Shown: piece by piece, positions 16,043 to 24,165 of the stretch
Numbering within the stretch: position 1 is the first letter of the stretch
Layout: every line of letters starts with the position of its first letter
Assembly: GCA_900143635.1 (NCBI GenBank)
Contig: FREY01000006.1
Span: 1-64,000 of the forward strand
Direction: 5' to 3'
DNA from: Rhodobacteraceae bacterium Alg231-04
GTDB taxonomy: Bacteria > Pseudomonadota > Alphaproteobacteria > Rhodobacterales > Rhodobacteraceae
Length of the DNA stretch: 64,000 nucleotides
Translations under genes and position numbers: made by a program
The notes under the pieces: model-generated
What the model was told of the DNA's origin: nothing
Seen by the model: the letters and a program-made list of their open reading frames with translations, nothing else
Database searches by the model: none

Positions 16043-16797
16043 TTGCCCATCTTGGCATGTACGACCGCCCCGAAACCGCGGCGGCGAATGATCGTTTCTG
16101 GACTGCAATCAAGACCCAACTGGGCTATGGACCGGACAGTCTGACCCGCGGGCTGGCTGATTACTGGCCGGTCTGGAACAGCCCAGATCTGCTGTTCTCG
16201 CAGACCTGCGGCATGCCTTATCGCACCCGCCTGCACGGCAACGTACAGCTGATTGGCACCCCCGACTACGGGCTCGACAGCTGCCCGCCCGGCTATTACC
16301 GCAGCATTCTTGTGGCCCGCGCAGACGCGGCCGACACCTCGCTTGCCGCCTTTGACGGGCTTCGCATGGCCTATAATGACGACCTGTCGCAGTCTGGCTG
16401 GGCCGCGCCAATGACCCACTTGCAATCGCAGGGCCTGCGCCCCGGCTCTTTGGTACAAAGCGGCGGCCATGCGGCCTCGGCCCGCGCTGTGGCGGAAGGG
16501 CGCGCCGATTTTGCCGCGCTGGACGCTCTGACCTGGGAAATGCTGAAGACCTATGACCGTTTCACCGATGCGCTGACAGTGATCGCGCAGACGGAGCCAA
16601 CCCCGACCCTGCCTTTCATCACTGCGCTGGGACGCAATGCCGCAGAAATCGCCGACGCGATCGACATTGCCATCCGCGCGCTGGAGCCAAAAGACCGGGC
16701 GCTTTTGCATCTGAAGGGGCTAGTGCGCATCCCGGCACAAGACTATCTTGCGATCCCCACCCCGCCCTCTCCGGCTGACCTCATCCCCGCCGCCTGA
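16039..16797 (+). CDS. PhnD/SsuA-type substrate-binding-fold protein without signal peptide
   Basis: This 252-residue protein resembles the periplasmic phosphate/phosphonate-binding (PhnD-like) type II fold. Its features are IAHLGMYDRPETAAANDRFW at the N-terminus, a central YYRSILVARADAADTSLAAFDGLRMAYND, GGHAASARAVAEGRADFAALDALTWEML, and FITALGRNAAEIADAI. The GTG start overlaps the TerB stop by four bases and leaves no secretion signal, so it probably stays in the cytoplasm or is a ligand sensor. No permease or ATPase gene adjoins it. Its coupling to two TerB genes is unusual and unexplained. Confidence 0.75.
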   Translation: MIAHLGMYDRPETAAANDRFWTAIKTQLGYGPDSLTRGLADYWPVWNSPDLLFSQTCGMPYRTRLHGNVQLIGTPDYGLDSCPPGYYRSILVARADAADTSLAAFDGLRMAYNDDLSQSGWAAPMTHLQSQGLRPGSLVQSGGHAASARAVAEGRADFAALDALTWEMLKTYDRFTDALTVIAQTEPTPTLPFITALGRNAAEIADAIDIAIRALEPKDRALLHLKGLVRIPAQDYLAIPTPPSPADLIPAA

Positions 16798-17151
16798 GGC
16801 TGTGGAGCGAAGCGGCAGACCTGATCTTCCCGTCGGGGTTTCATGCCGGTTGCGCCGCATGCTCAGACAGCGCGAAACCTGTGGCCTGGCTCCATAAAGC
16901 CCACGGATTGGGCTGCCCGCCCGCAATCTACACAGCAGATTTTTGCCCCACCGGCACCCGGACCGCTCAGGCCGGAAATGCCCAGAATGGGGCGCGATCC
17001 CCATCGATCCCGTTCCAACGATTCTGCTGCGCCATGCGCCAAAGCGACGGTCTCGGGTCTGGCCGCCCTGCTCAGAGGGTTAACCCCATCGCAACGGAAC
17101 CGCCATTACGTTCCGAAATGGAGCAATTCGCGGTCAAAACGTAACATCCAA

Positions 17152-17202
17152 TTGCCGCATGTCCGCTTTGCACGTTGCAATGCGGCGATTTATTGGTCCA
17201 AT
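17152..17202. promoter_or_regulatory. Nested palindromes upstream of the ABC importer
   Basis: The gap 16798-17239 (442 bp) holds no convincing gene. Close to the importer there are three dyads: GCCGCAT (17154-17160) with ATGCGGC (17180-17186), TGCA-CGT-TGCA (17169-17179) nested inside that pair, and ATTGG-T-CCAAT (17192-17202). They lie 38-86 bp before the ATPase start, the right distance for operator or promoter elements. No regulator can be named. Confidence 0.35.
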
Positions 17203-17239
17203 ACTGTCGCTACCTAAAAAATGATGGATCCTGATACCC

Positions 17240-18013
17240 GTGTCTGACAGCACCCCAGTTCTCGAAATCCGCGGCTTGCACAAATCCTATGGCGATCTCG
17301 AAGTGCTCAAAGGAGTCGACGTGTCGGCCCACCGGGGCGATGTTGTCTCGCTGATCGGCTCGTCCGGGTCGGGCAAATCCACGTTGTTGCGCTGCTGCAA
17401 CCTATTGGAAGACAGCCAGCAAGGCGAAATCCTGTTCAAAGGCGAACCCATCACCTGGCGTGGTTCCGGGGTGAACCGGGTGCCGAAAGACGCCAAGCAG
17501 GTGACCCGAATCCGCACCAACCTGTCCATGGTCTTCCAGCAATTCAACCTTTGGTCGCATATGACCATTCTTGAAAATGTGATGGAAGCACCCGTCACCG
17601 TTCTGGGCCGTGACCAACAAGAGGTGGAAGACAAGGCCCGCCAGTACCTGGAAAAGGTCGGCATCGGTGACAAATGCGATTTCTACCCGGCCCAGCTGTC
17701 CGGTGGCCAGCAACAGCGCGCGGCAATCGCCCGCGCCCTGTGCATGGAGCCAGAGGCACTGTTGTTCGATGAGCCGACATCGGCACTCGACCCCGAGCTG
17801 GAACAGGAAGTCATCAAGGTGATAAAGGATCTGGCCGCCGAAGGCCGCACCATGATGATCGTGACCCACGATATGAAACTGGCAGCTGATGTGTCCAACC
17901 ACATCATTTTCCTGCACAAAGGCCTGATCGAAGAAGAAGGCAGTCCGGATGCCGTGATCGGCAACACCGTATCACCGCGTCTGCAGCAGTTCCTGTCCTC
18001 GACGCGCCAGTAG
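17240..18013 (+). CDS. ABC importer ATP-binding protein, polar amino acid type (HisP-like)
   Basis: This 257-residue ATPase energises uptake by the permeases encoded downstream. It has Walker A GSSGSGKST (about residues 40-48), Q-loop FQQFNLW, signature LSGGQQQR, Walker B LLFDEP and the switch His in IVTHDM. It resembles the histidine/lysine/arginine/ornithine subfamily. The start is GTG at 17240. It is the first gene of an ATPase, binding protein, permease, permease set, and the adjacent gamma-glutamyl ligases suggest an amine or basic amino acid substrate. Confidence 0.93.
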   Translation: MSDSTPVLEIRGLHKSYGDLEVLKGVDVSAHRGDVVSLIGSSGSGKSTLLRCCNLLEDSQQGEILFKGEPITWRGSGVNRVPKDAKQVTRIRTNLSMVFQQFNLWSHMTILENVMEAPVTVLGRDQQEVEDKARQYLEKVGIGDKCDFYPAQLSGGQQQRAAIARALCMEPEALLFDEPTSALDPELEQEVIKVIKDLAAEGRTMMIVTHDMKLAADVSNHIIFLHKGLIEEEGSPDAVIGNTVSPRLQQFLSSTRQ

Positions 18014-18058
18014 ACCCAACACCGACCACTTAAGATCGAAAAACCACGGGAGAAACAC

Positions 18059-18775
18059 ATGAAAACTCTGCTTCTTGGCACCGCTGCTCTGGCCATGACC
18101 GCCAGCTTTGCAATGGCTGATGTTGTCCGCATGGGCACCGAGGGCGCCTACCCTCCGTATAACTTCCTCAATGACGCCGGCGAAGTGGACGGCTTTGAGC
18201 GCGAGCTGGGCGACGAGCTGTGCAAGCGCGCAGAGCTGACCTGCGAATGGGTCACCAACGAGTGGGATTCGATCATCCCCAACCTGACCTCCGGCAACTA
18301 CGACACCATCATGGCCGGCATGTCGATCACCGCTGAGCGCGAAGAAGTCATCGACTTCACCACCAACTACGTCCGCTCCGACCCCTCTTCCTATGCAGGT
18401 CTGGCCGAAGGCATGGACATCTCAGGTGCTGTGATCGCAGCGCAGGCGTCGACCATTCAGGCGGGCCACATTTCGACCCTGGACGCCACGCTGGTCGAAT
18501 TCGCCACCCCCGAAGAAGCGATGGCCGCTGTCCGCAACGGCGAAGCAGACATGGTTTTGGCCGACAAATCCTACCTGGAGCCCTTCGTCTCCGAGGATGC
18601 AGATCTGTTCTGGGCGGCTGAAGATGTGGTTCTGGGCGAAGGCATCGGTCTTGGCCTACGCGAAAGCGACGACGAGCTGCGCGAAAAGTTCAACGTTGCA
18701 ATCGAATCCGTCAAGGCGGACGGCACTCTGAACGCGCTGATCGAAAAATGGCTGCCGGGCGCGCAGCTGTTCTAA
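18059..18775 (+). CDS. Periplasmic polar amino acid/amine-binding protein
   Basis: The 238 residues start with a Sec signal peptide (about 1-20, cleavage after SFAMA). They continue as an SBP_bac_3 domain with GTEGAYPPYNFLNDAGEVDGFERELGDELCKR and LTSGNYDTIMAGMSITAEREEVIDFT. This class captures basic or polar amino acids and opines for delivery to the permeases. Ligand residues cannot be assigned reliably. GGGAG sits about 7 bases before the ATG. A GC hairpin after the stop may dampen read-through to the permeases, which would give excess binding protein. Confidence 0.92.
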   Translation: MKTLLLGTAALAMTASFAMADVVRMGTEGAYPPYNFLNDAGEVDGFERELGDELCKRAELTCEWVTNEWDSIIPNLTSGNYDTIMAGMSITAEREEVIDFTTNYVRSDPSSYAGLAEGMDISGAVIAAQASTIQAGHISTLDATLVEFATPEEAMAAVRNGEADMVLADKSYLEPFVSEDADLFWAAEDVVLGEGIGLGLRESDDELREKFNVAIESVKADGTLNALIEKWLPGAQLF

Positions 18776-18799
18776 TCAGCAAAGCCTGAAGACGACGTC

Positions 18800-18820
18800 A
18801 GGGGGCCATTGGCCCCCTTT
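18800..18820 (+). terminator. Intra-operon hairpin, probable partial terminator
   Basis: GGGGGCC (18801-18807) pairs with GGCCCCC (18811-18817) around ATT and is followed by only three T residues. It sits between the binding-protein and permease genes. Such hairpins often stabilise the upstream mRNA or allow partial termination in importer operons. Confidence 0.6.
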
Positions 18821-18855
18821 CGACCCCAAATACCGCCAGCATCACGAGGCCCGTC

Positions 18856-19737
18856 ATCTTTTCCTATTGTTCAGATCCCGCAGCGCTTGAAGGCATCAAG
18901 TGGCTGTCCTGTTACCTGACAACAGGCAAGCACATGGGGCTTTACTATTCCTTTGGAACGGTCCTTCTGCTGCTTGCGATCACCGGCCCTGCCGCGCTTT
19001 TGTTCGGCTTTGGCGGAGCGGTGGCTGCACGCCATCACATTGCGCCGGTCCGGCTGTTCGGTAAGACCTATATTTCAATTGTGCGCGGTGTTCCCGACAT
19101 TGCGTTCTTCCTGTTCTTCGTCATCGCCCTGGATCAGGCATTAGAGTGGGTCCGCCACAAGGTGAAATGCCCCGACTGGTCGGAACCGATCCGCCAGGGC
19201 AATGATTTTCTGGTCTGTTCCGCCGCCAAACTGCCGCTTGGCACCGATCCGCAGTGGATGCATGAGGTCTATGGCTTTCTACTGGCGGCACTGACTTTTG
19301 CCATCGTTTTTGGCGCTTTTGCCGCCAATGTACTCTACGGGGCCATGGCCTCGGTGCCGCATGGGCAGATCGAAACCGCTTCGGCCTATGGCATGAACCG
19401 GCGGCAAATTTTCCGCCGCGTGCTGGTGCCGCAGATGTGGGTCTATGCCCTGCCCGGCCTTGGCAACCTCTGGATGGTGCTGATCAAGGCGACACCGCTT
19501 TTGTTCCTGCTCGGCGTCGAAGATATCGTCTATTGGGCCCGCGAGCTGGGTGGATCCAAAACCGCGCGCTTCTCGGATTACCCGCATGGCGACTGGCGGG
19601 TCTGGTATTTCCTCGGGTTGCTGGTGTTCTATCTCGGCTTCACGCGGGTGTCCGAAAAGGTTCTTGACCGCATCATGGCGCGCCTGTCGCGTGGCCAGGC
19701 GACCCTTGCAGGCGAAGCGCAGAGGAAAGCGGCATGA
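18856..19737 (+). CDS. ABC importer permease (HisQ/M-type), apparent non-AUG (AUC) start
   Basis: This inner-membrane permease carries the binding-protein-dependent transport signature near its C-terminal half (TASAYGMNRRQIFRRVLVPQ, the EAA loop) and about five transmembrane helices. The first ATG in frame is at 18934, but the frame is open upstream. The preceding 26 codons read as sensible protein (FSYCSDPAALEGIKWLSCYL). GAGG at 18846-18849 lies 6 bases before ATC at 18856, so I place the start there (293 residues). The ATG at 18934 (267 residues) is the conservative alternative. The stop overlaps the next gene by four bases. Confidence 0.85.
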   Translation: MFSYCSDPAALEGIKWLSCYLTTGKHMGLYYSFGTVLLLLAITGPAALLFGFGGAVAARHHIAPVRLFGKTYISIVRGVPDIAFFLFFVIALDQALEWVRHKVKCPDWSEPIRQGNDFLVCSAAKLPLGTDPQWMHEVYGFLLAALTFAIVFGAFAANVLYGAMASVPHGQIETASAYGMNRRQIFRRVLVPQMWVYALPGLGNLWMVLIKATPLLFLLGVEDIVYWARELGGSKTARFSDYPHGDWRVWYFLGLLVFYLGFTRVSEKVLDRIMARLSRGQATLAGEAQRKAA

Positions 19738-20540
19738 GCTGTATCGCAACCATTCAGGACTATGCCCTGCGTTCCATCGGCATTGGTGAACGGCTGCTGC
19801 CGCGCAGCGATTTCACCCTGTGCCAGCAGTTCACCCTGATCGGCTCCGGCATGATCTGGAATATCTATTTTGGCCTATTCGCCGTCACCCTGGGCTTTTT
19901 CCTCGCCAATGCGCTGGCCCTTGGCAAAGCCTCCAAAAACACTTGGCTGCGCAAACCGTCGGAATGGTTCATCTTCCTGTTCCGCGGCTCGCCGCTATTC
20001 ATCCAGTTCTTCTTTGCCTATTTCCTGTTCCAGAGCCTCAAAGGCAGCTCACCCTTTTTTGGCTCTTTCACTTCGGCATGGCTGGGCGCGCTGCTGGTGT
20101 TGTTCTGCAATACCGCCGCCTACACCGGCGAAATCTTCTATGGCGCGCTGCAATCGGTCCCCAAGGGCGACATGGAGGCCGCTGACGCCTATGGCCTGAC
20201 CGGATGGCGGCGTTTCCGGCGCATCACTTGGCCGACCATGATGCGTCTGGCATGGCCCTCCTATACCAATGAAGCGATTTTCCTTTTTCACGCGACAACG
20301 CTGGTGTTCTTCTCAGGGTTTCCAGCCTGGCGGCAAAAGGGCGACGCGCTTTACTACGCCTCTTATTTTGCGGACAAGACCTTCAACCCCTTCGTCCCCT
20401 ATCCGATCCTGGCCTTCTACTTCATCCTGCTAACGCTGGTGATCATTGGCTGTTTTGGAATGGTGAACAAACGGCTGAACCGTCATCTCCCGAAAATGCA
20501 GCAGCAGAAGTTCAAATTCAGGATGAATGTGATCCGCTAG
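19734..20540 (+). CDS. ABC importer permease (HisM/Q-type), second subunit
   Basis: This 268-residue membrane protein pairs with the preceding permease. The EAA-loop motif is GDMEAADAYGLTGWRRFRRITWP, and RGSPLFIQFFFAYF is typical of amino acid permeases of this class. An unusual N-terminal ~45 residues with two Cys (MSCIATIQDY, FTLCQQF) precedes the first membrane helix. The start overlaps the upstream stop as ATGA. A strong terminator follows, so the importer operon ends here and the ligase gene is a separate unit. Confidence 0.92.
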   Translation: MSCIATIQDYALRSIGIGERLLPRSDFTLCQQFTLIGSGMIWNIYFGLFAVTLGFFLANALALGKASKNTWLRKPSEWFIFLFRGSPLFIQFFFAYFLFQSLKGSSPFFGSFTSAWLGALLVLFCNTAAYTGEIFYGALQSVPKGDMEAADAYGLTGWRRFRRITWPTMMRLAWPSYTNEAIFLFHATTLVFFSGFPAWRQKGDALYYASYFADKTFNPFVPYPILAFYFILLTLVIIGCFGMVNKRLNRHLPKMQQQKFKFRMNVIR

Positions 20541-20566
20541 CAGGCGAAACATGATCAATCACAGTG

Positions 20567-20595
20567 AAAGGCGCCCGTATCGGCGCCTTTTTCTT
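20567..20595 (+). terminator. Rho-independent terminator after the importer operon
   Basis: AAAGGCGCC (20567-20575) pairs with GGCGCCTTT (20582-20590) and continues TTCTTT. It lies 27 bp after the second permease stop and separates the importer operon from the ligase genes. An open frame that would start the ligase at 20564 runs through this hairpin and is rejected. Confidence 0.88.
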
Positions 20596-20672
20596 TGCGC
20601 TGACCATCCAAAATCCTCTTGTTTTCAAAGCATGTTCGCCTCTCTCATCCAGGAAAATCAGGGTTTTGATTT

Positions 20673-20684
20673 TTTTGATCAAAT
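20673..20684. promoter_or_regulatory. TTTGATCAAATT palindromic site, copy 1
   Basis: TTTGATCAAA (20674-20683) is a perfect 10-bp palindrome, followed by T, 60 bp upstream of the first ligase gene. The same 12-base word TTTGATCAAATT recurs at 22101-22112, upstream of the amidotransferase gene. The pairing of identical dyads ahead of two functionally linked genes suggests an operator for one regulator. Confidence 0.5.
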
Positions 20685-20743
20685 TATCTTGCCAAACGCT
20701 GCGGCGGAGTCTCTACTATGGGCAACGACCAATGGAGCCCCTC

Positions 20744-22063
20744 ATGGACCTGTCCAGCCTTAGCACAATCCGAATTGCCGCCTGCGATCTCAACGGCCAG
20801 ATGCGCGGCAAGCGCCTGCCTGCTGACATGGCGGGCAAGCTGGGCAATGGCTCTGCCCGGATGCCGCTGTCGGCGCTGAACGTCGACATCTGGGGCCGCG
20901 ATATCGAAAACAGCCCGCTGGTGTTTGAGACCGGCGATGCAGACGGCATCCTGATGCCCACCTCGCGCAGCGCGGTGCCAATGCCGTGGCTGGCACGGGA
21001 AACCGCGCTGGTGCCGATGGTGATGCACAATGAGGACGGCAGCCCCTTCATGGGCGATCCGCGCAATGTGCTGGAGCATGTGCTGGAGCGCTATACGGAG
21101 CGTGGCTGGACTGTCATTGCCGCCACCGAGATGGAATTCAACCTCGTCGATGCCACCGGGGCGGCGCCGAGGCCACCGGTGAACCCGCTGACCGGCCGGG
21201 TGCTGGACCAGCAATCGGTGCTGTCGCTGGCTGAACTGGATGCCTTCGACGCCTTCTTCACCGATCTCTACGATGGTGCCGCAGCCATGGGAATCCCCGC
21301 GCAGGCCGCCATTTCCGAGGCCGGGCTCGGCCAGTTTGAGGTCAACCTCAACCATCAGGATGCGCTGACCGCGGCCGATGATGCCTGGTTGTTCAAGGCG
21401 TTGGTCTATGGCACGGCGCGCAAACACGGCTTTGCTGCCACTTTCATGGCCAAACCCTTTGGCGATGAGGCCGGCAATGGCATGCATGTGCATTTCTCGG
21501 TGATCGATGCCGAGGGCAACAACATCTTCAACGATGGCACCGAGGAAGGATCTGACCTGCTGCGCCACGCGGTGGCCGGTTGCCTTGCCGCCATGCCAGC
21601 CTCGACGCTGATCTTTGCGCCCAATGTGAATTCCTACAACCGGCTGGTGCCCTCGGCCCATGCCCCCACTGGCGCGGCTTGGGGTTATGAGAACCGCACA
21701 TCGGCCATCCGTATTCCCGGCGGGGCCGCAGCTGCACGGCGGATCGAACACCGTGTGGCGGGCGGTGATATCAACCCCTATCTGATGCTGGCCACCGTGT
21801 TGGGCGCAGCCCTCATCGGTATCGAGGATGCCATGCAGCCGCCTGCCCCGATCACCGGCAATGCCTATGAGATCGAAGACCTGCCGCAGCTGGCGCCTGA
21901 CTGGGGCGCCGCCATCGACACATTCGAGGCAGATCCGCTGATTGCCCGCATCCTGCCTGCAATGCTGATCCGCAACCTTGTCAGCACCAAACGCCAGGAG
22001 CTGGCCGAGTTCGCCACACGTCCGGCAGACAGCCACTGGCTGTCGCTATTGGAGGCAGTCTGA
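20744..22063 (+). CDS. Glutamine synthetase-like gamma-glutamyl-amine ligase (PuuA-like), 1
   Basis: This 439-residue glutamine-synthetase-fold enzyme is expected to ligate glutamate to an amine using ATP. Motifs include AATEMEFNLVD (metal and glutamate site), ISEAGLGQFEVNLNHQ, FMAKPFGDEAGNGMHVHFSV (metal-binding His), NSYNRLVPSAHAPTGAAWGYENRTSAIRIP (ATP and glutamate site) and RIEHRVAGGDINPYLM. The N-terminal RIAACDLNGQMRGKRLP resembles PuuA-type rather than GlnA enzymes. The start at 20744 has GGAG 6 bases upstream (20735-20738). Together with the amidotransferase and second ligase it suggests gamma-glutamylation of polyamines or similar amines; the substrate is not determined. Confidence 0.9.
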   Translation: MDLSSLSTIRIAACDLNGQMRGKRLPADMAGKLGNGSARMPLSALNVDIWGRDIENSPLVFETGDADGILMPTSRSAVPMPWLARETALVPMVMHNEDGSPFMGDPRNVLEHVLERYTERGWTVIAATEMEFNLVDATGAAPRPPVNPLTGRVLDQQSVLSLAELDAFDAFFTDLYDGAAAMGIPAQAAISEAGLGQFEVNLNHQDALTAADDAWLFKALVYGTARKHGFAATFMAKPFGDEAGNGMHVHFSVIDAEGNNIFNDGTEEGSDLLRHAVAGCLAAMPASTLIFAPNVNSYNRLVPSAHAPTGAAWGYENRTSAIRIPGGAAAARRIEHRVAGGDINPYLMLATVLGAALIGIEDAMQPPAPITGNAYEIEDLPQLAPDWGAAIDTFEADPLIARILPAMLIRNLVSTKRQELAEFATRPADSHWLSLLEAV

Positions 22064-22099
22064 CCCCCTTGCCAGTTCGAAATCCCTCAGCTACGTTCG

Positions 22100-22111
22100 A
22101 TTTGATCAAAT
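22100..22111. promoter_or_regulatory. ATTTGATCAAAT palindromic site, copy 2
   Basis: ATTTGATCAAAT (22100-22111) is a perfect 12-bp palindrome ending 10 bases before the amidotransferase ATG. It lies in the 58-bp gap after the first ligase. It matches copy 1 over 12 bases. Its closeness to the start would let a bound protein block transcription or translation start. Confidence 0.5.
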
Positions 22112-22121
22112 TTGGTGAATC

Positions 22122-22802
22122 ATGAAAATCGGTATCCTGCAAACCGGCCACTCCCCCGAGGGGCTGATGGGCTCCATCGGCAACTACGGCCAGATGTTTG
22201 AGCTTCTGCTCGCCAACAGTGGCTTCGACTTCGAAACCTTCAGCGTTGTCGACGGAATCTTCCCAACGGGCACCGGAGATGCGGATGGCTGGATCATCAC
22301 CGGCTCCAAACACGGCGCCTACGAGGATCACGCCTGGATCCCGCCACTGGAAAAGCTGATCCGCGAGATCCATGCCAAAGGAAAGCCGATGGCCGGCATC
22401 TGCTTTGGCCATCAGATCATTGCGCAGGCACTGGGTGGCAAAGTCGAGAAATTCAATGGCGGCTGGGCGGTGGGCCGCACCACCTATGACTGGCAGGGCA
22501 AGGAGATATCGCTCAATGCCTGGCATCAGGATCAGGTGGTTGAACTGCCCGAAGGCGCGGAAATCGTCGGTTCAAACGCCCATTGCAAGGCCGCCATGCT
22601 GGCCTATGGAGACACCATCTGGACTGTTCAGCCCCACCCTGAATTCTCCAATGAATTCATCCGTGGCCTGATCGAACAGCGTGGGCGCGGCGTGGTGCCC
22701 GACGCGCTGTTGGATGACGCCACAACCAAGTTGAATACCCCCGTAGATAACCCTGAAATCGCAACCTACCTAGTCGAGTTTTTTAAGAAAGAGAGGACCT
22801 GA
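22122..22802 (+). CDS. Class I glutamine amidotransferase-like hydrolase (type 1 GATase)
   Basis: The 226 residues form a class I glutaminase domain with the nucleophile elbow AGICFGHQII (Cys near residue 91) and the catalytic His-Glu in WTVQPHPEFSNEF. In Puu-like pathways a related enzyme (PuuD) hydrolyses gamma-glutamyl-GABA; here the position between two gamma-glutamyl ligases supports that kind of role. The general GMP-synthase-like GATase class cannot be excluded. Its stop overlaps the next ATG by one base, with AGAGAGG as ribosome binding site for that gene. Confidence 0.88.
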   Translation: MKIGILQTGHSPEGLMGSIGNYGQMFELLLANSGFDFETFSVVDGIFPTGTGDADGWIITGSKHGAYEDHAWIPPLEKLIREIHAKGKPMAGICFGHQIIAQALGGKVEKFNGGWAVGRTTYDWQGKEISLNAWHQDQVVELPEGAEIVGSNAHCKAAMLAYGDTIWTVQPHPEFSNEFIRGLIEQRGRGVVPDALLDDATTKLNTPVDNPEIATYLVEFFKKERT

Positions 22803-24160
22803 TGTCCGCCTGGATCGACGCCCTTCCCGAAGCAGCCAAAACCTATCTGGAGGGCCGTCGTCTCGACGAGGTTGAATGCGTTATCTCGGACCTCCCGGGC
22901 ATTGCCCGGGGTAAGGCAGTGCCAGCGTCGAAATTTGCCCGTCAGGACTATTTCCACCTGCCCGACAGCATCTTCTACCAGACCATCACCGGGGACTGGG
23001 GAGAGGCCGCAGGCGAGGATGGTTTCATCGAAAAAGACATGACCCTGCGCCCGGACATGTCCACCGCAAGTGCAGCCCCCTGGACCGGGGACTGGACGCT
23101 GCAGGTGATCCACGATGCGTTCAACACCGCAGGCGAACCTATTCCCTACAGCCCGCGTAACGTGCTGAAGCGGGTGGTGGATCTGTACAAAGCCAAGGGC
23201 TGGACGCCGGTGGTGGCGCCGGAAATGGAGTTTTATCTGGTCGCCCGCAACACCGATCCGCTGCAGGAAATCAAACCGATGATGGGCCGCTCTGGCCGCC
23301 CGGCAGCGGCGCGTCAGGCCTATTCCATGACGGCCGTGGATGAGTTCGGCCCCGTCATCGACGACATCTATGATTTCGCCGAAGCGCAGGGGTTTGAGAT
23401 CGACGGCATCACCCAGGAAGGCGGCGCCGGCCAGCTGGAAATCAACCTTGTGCATGGGGATCCGGTGAAGCTGGCAGATGAGGTGTTCTACTTCAAGCGC
23501 TTGATCCGCGAAGCGGCGCTGCGTCACGATTGCTATGCCACTTTCATGGCCAAGCCTATTGCCGATGAGCCCGGCTCAGCCATGCATATTCACCATTCGG
23601 TGCTGGACGCAAAAACCGGCAAGAACATCTTCTCGGATGATGACGGCAAGCCGACCGAAGCCTTCTATAACTACATCGGCGGCATGCAGAAATATGTGCC
23701 CGCCTCCATTGCGGTGATGGCACCCTATGTGAACTCCTACCGCCGCTACGTGAAAGACCACGCCGCGCCCATCAACCTCTCCTGGGCGCAGGACAACCGC
23801 ACCACCGGTATTCGCGTGCCGCTGTCTGGCCCCTCGGCGCGCCGGGTGGAAAACCGTCTCGCAGGCATGGACTGCAACCCCTATCTGGGCATCGCCGTGT
23901 CGCTGGCCTGCGGCTATCTTGGCCTGATGGAGAAATGCAAACCGTCTGAGGAATTCAAAGGCGACGCTTATGACGCCGAGGAAGACCTGCCGCGGGTGAT
24001 GGGCGACGCACTGGATCTGTTTGACGCCAATGAGGCGCTGCACGAGGTGTTGGGGCCGGACTTTGCCCGTGTCTATTCGATCGTGAAACGCGCCGAATAT
24101 GACGAGTTCCTTCAGGTGATCTCCCCCTGGGAACGCGAGCATCTGCTGCTGAACGTCTGA
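22802..24160 (+). CDS. puuA: Glutamine synthetase-like gamma-glutamyl-amine ligase (PuuA-like), 2
   Basis: This 452-residue enzyme has the same fold as the ligase upstream and is closer to characterised gamma-glutamylputrescine synthetases. Features are CVISDLPGIARGKAVPASKF, VVAPEMEFYLV, TQEGGAGQLEINLVHGDPVKLADEVF, TFMAKPIADEPGSAMHIHHSVLDAKTG, NSYRRYVKDHAAPINLSWAQDNRTTGIRVP and RVENRLAGMDCNPYL. It would make gamma-glutamyl-amine from glutamate, amine and ATP. It is translationally coupled to the amidotransferase. Having two ligases suggests two amine substrates, for example a diamine and a monoamine; that is inference. Confidence 0.92.
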   Translation: MSAWIDALPEAAKTYLEGRRLDEVECVISDLPGIARGKAVPASKFARQDYFHLPDSIFYQTITGDWGEAAGEDGFIEKDMTLRPDMSTASAAPWTGDWTLQVIHDAFNTAGEPIPYSPRNVLKRVVDLYKAKGWTPVVAPEMEFYLVARNTDPLQEIKPMMGRSGRPAAARQAYSMTAVDEFGPVIDDIYDFAEAQGFEIDGITQEGGAGQLEINLVHGDPVKLADEVFYFKRLIREAALRHDCYATFMAKPIADEPGSAMHIHHSVLDAKTGKNIFSDDDGKPTEAFYNYIGGMQKYVPASIAVMAPYVNSYRRYVKDHAAPINLSWAQDNRTTGIRVPLSGPSARRVENRLAGMDCNPYLGIAVSLACGYLGLMEKCKPSEEFKGDAYDAEEDLPRVMGDALDLFDANEALHEVLGPDFARVYSIVKRAEYDEFLQVISPWEREHLLLNV

Positions 24161-24165
24161 TCAAA

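Noticed and set aside
15700-16710. 314-codon minus-strand frame opposite the TerB/PhnD-like genes
   Set aside because: It is antisense to three coupled genes with clear family motifs, and shows none of its own.
17221-17247. Small upstream frame (MMDPDTRV) overlapping the ABC ATPase start
   Set aside because: Eight codons with no good ribosome binding site; likely chance, although it overlaps the GTG start.
20564-20743. 60-codon N-terminal extension of the first gamma-glutamyl ligase
   Set aside because: It runs through a terminator hairpin and the palindrome; the start at 20744 has GGAG at the right distance.
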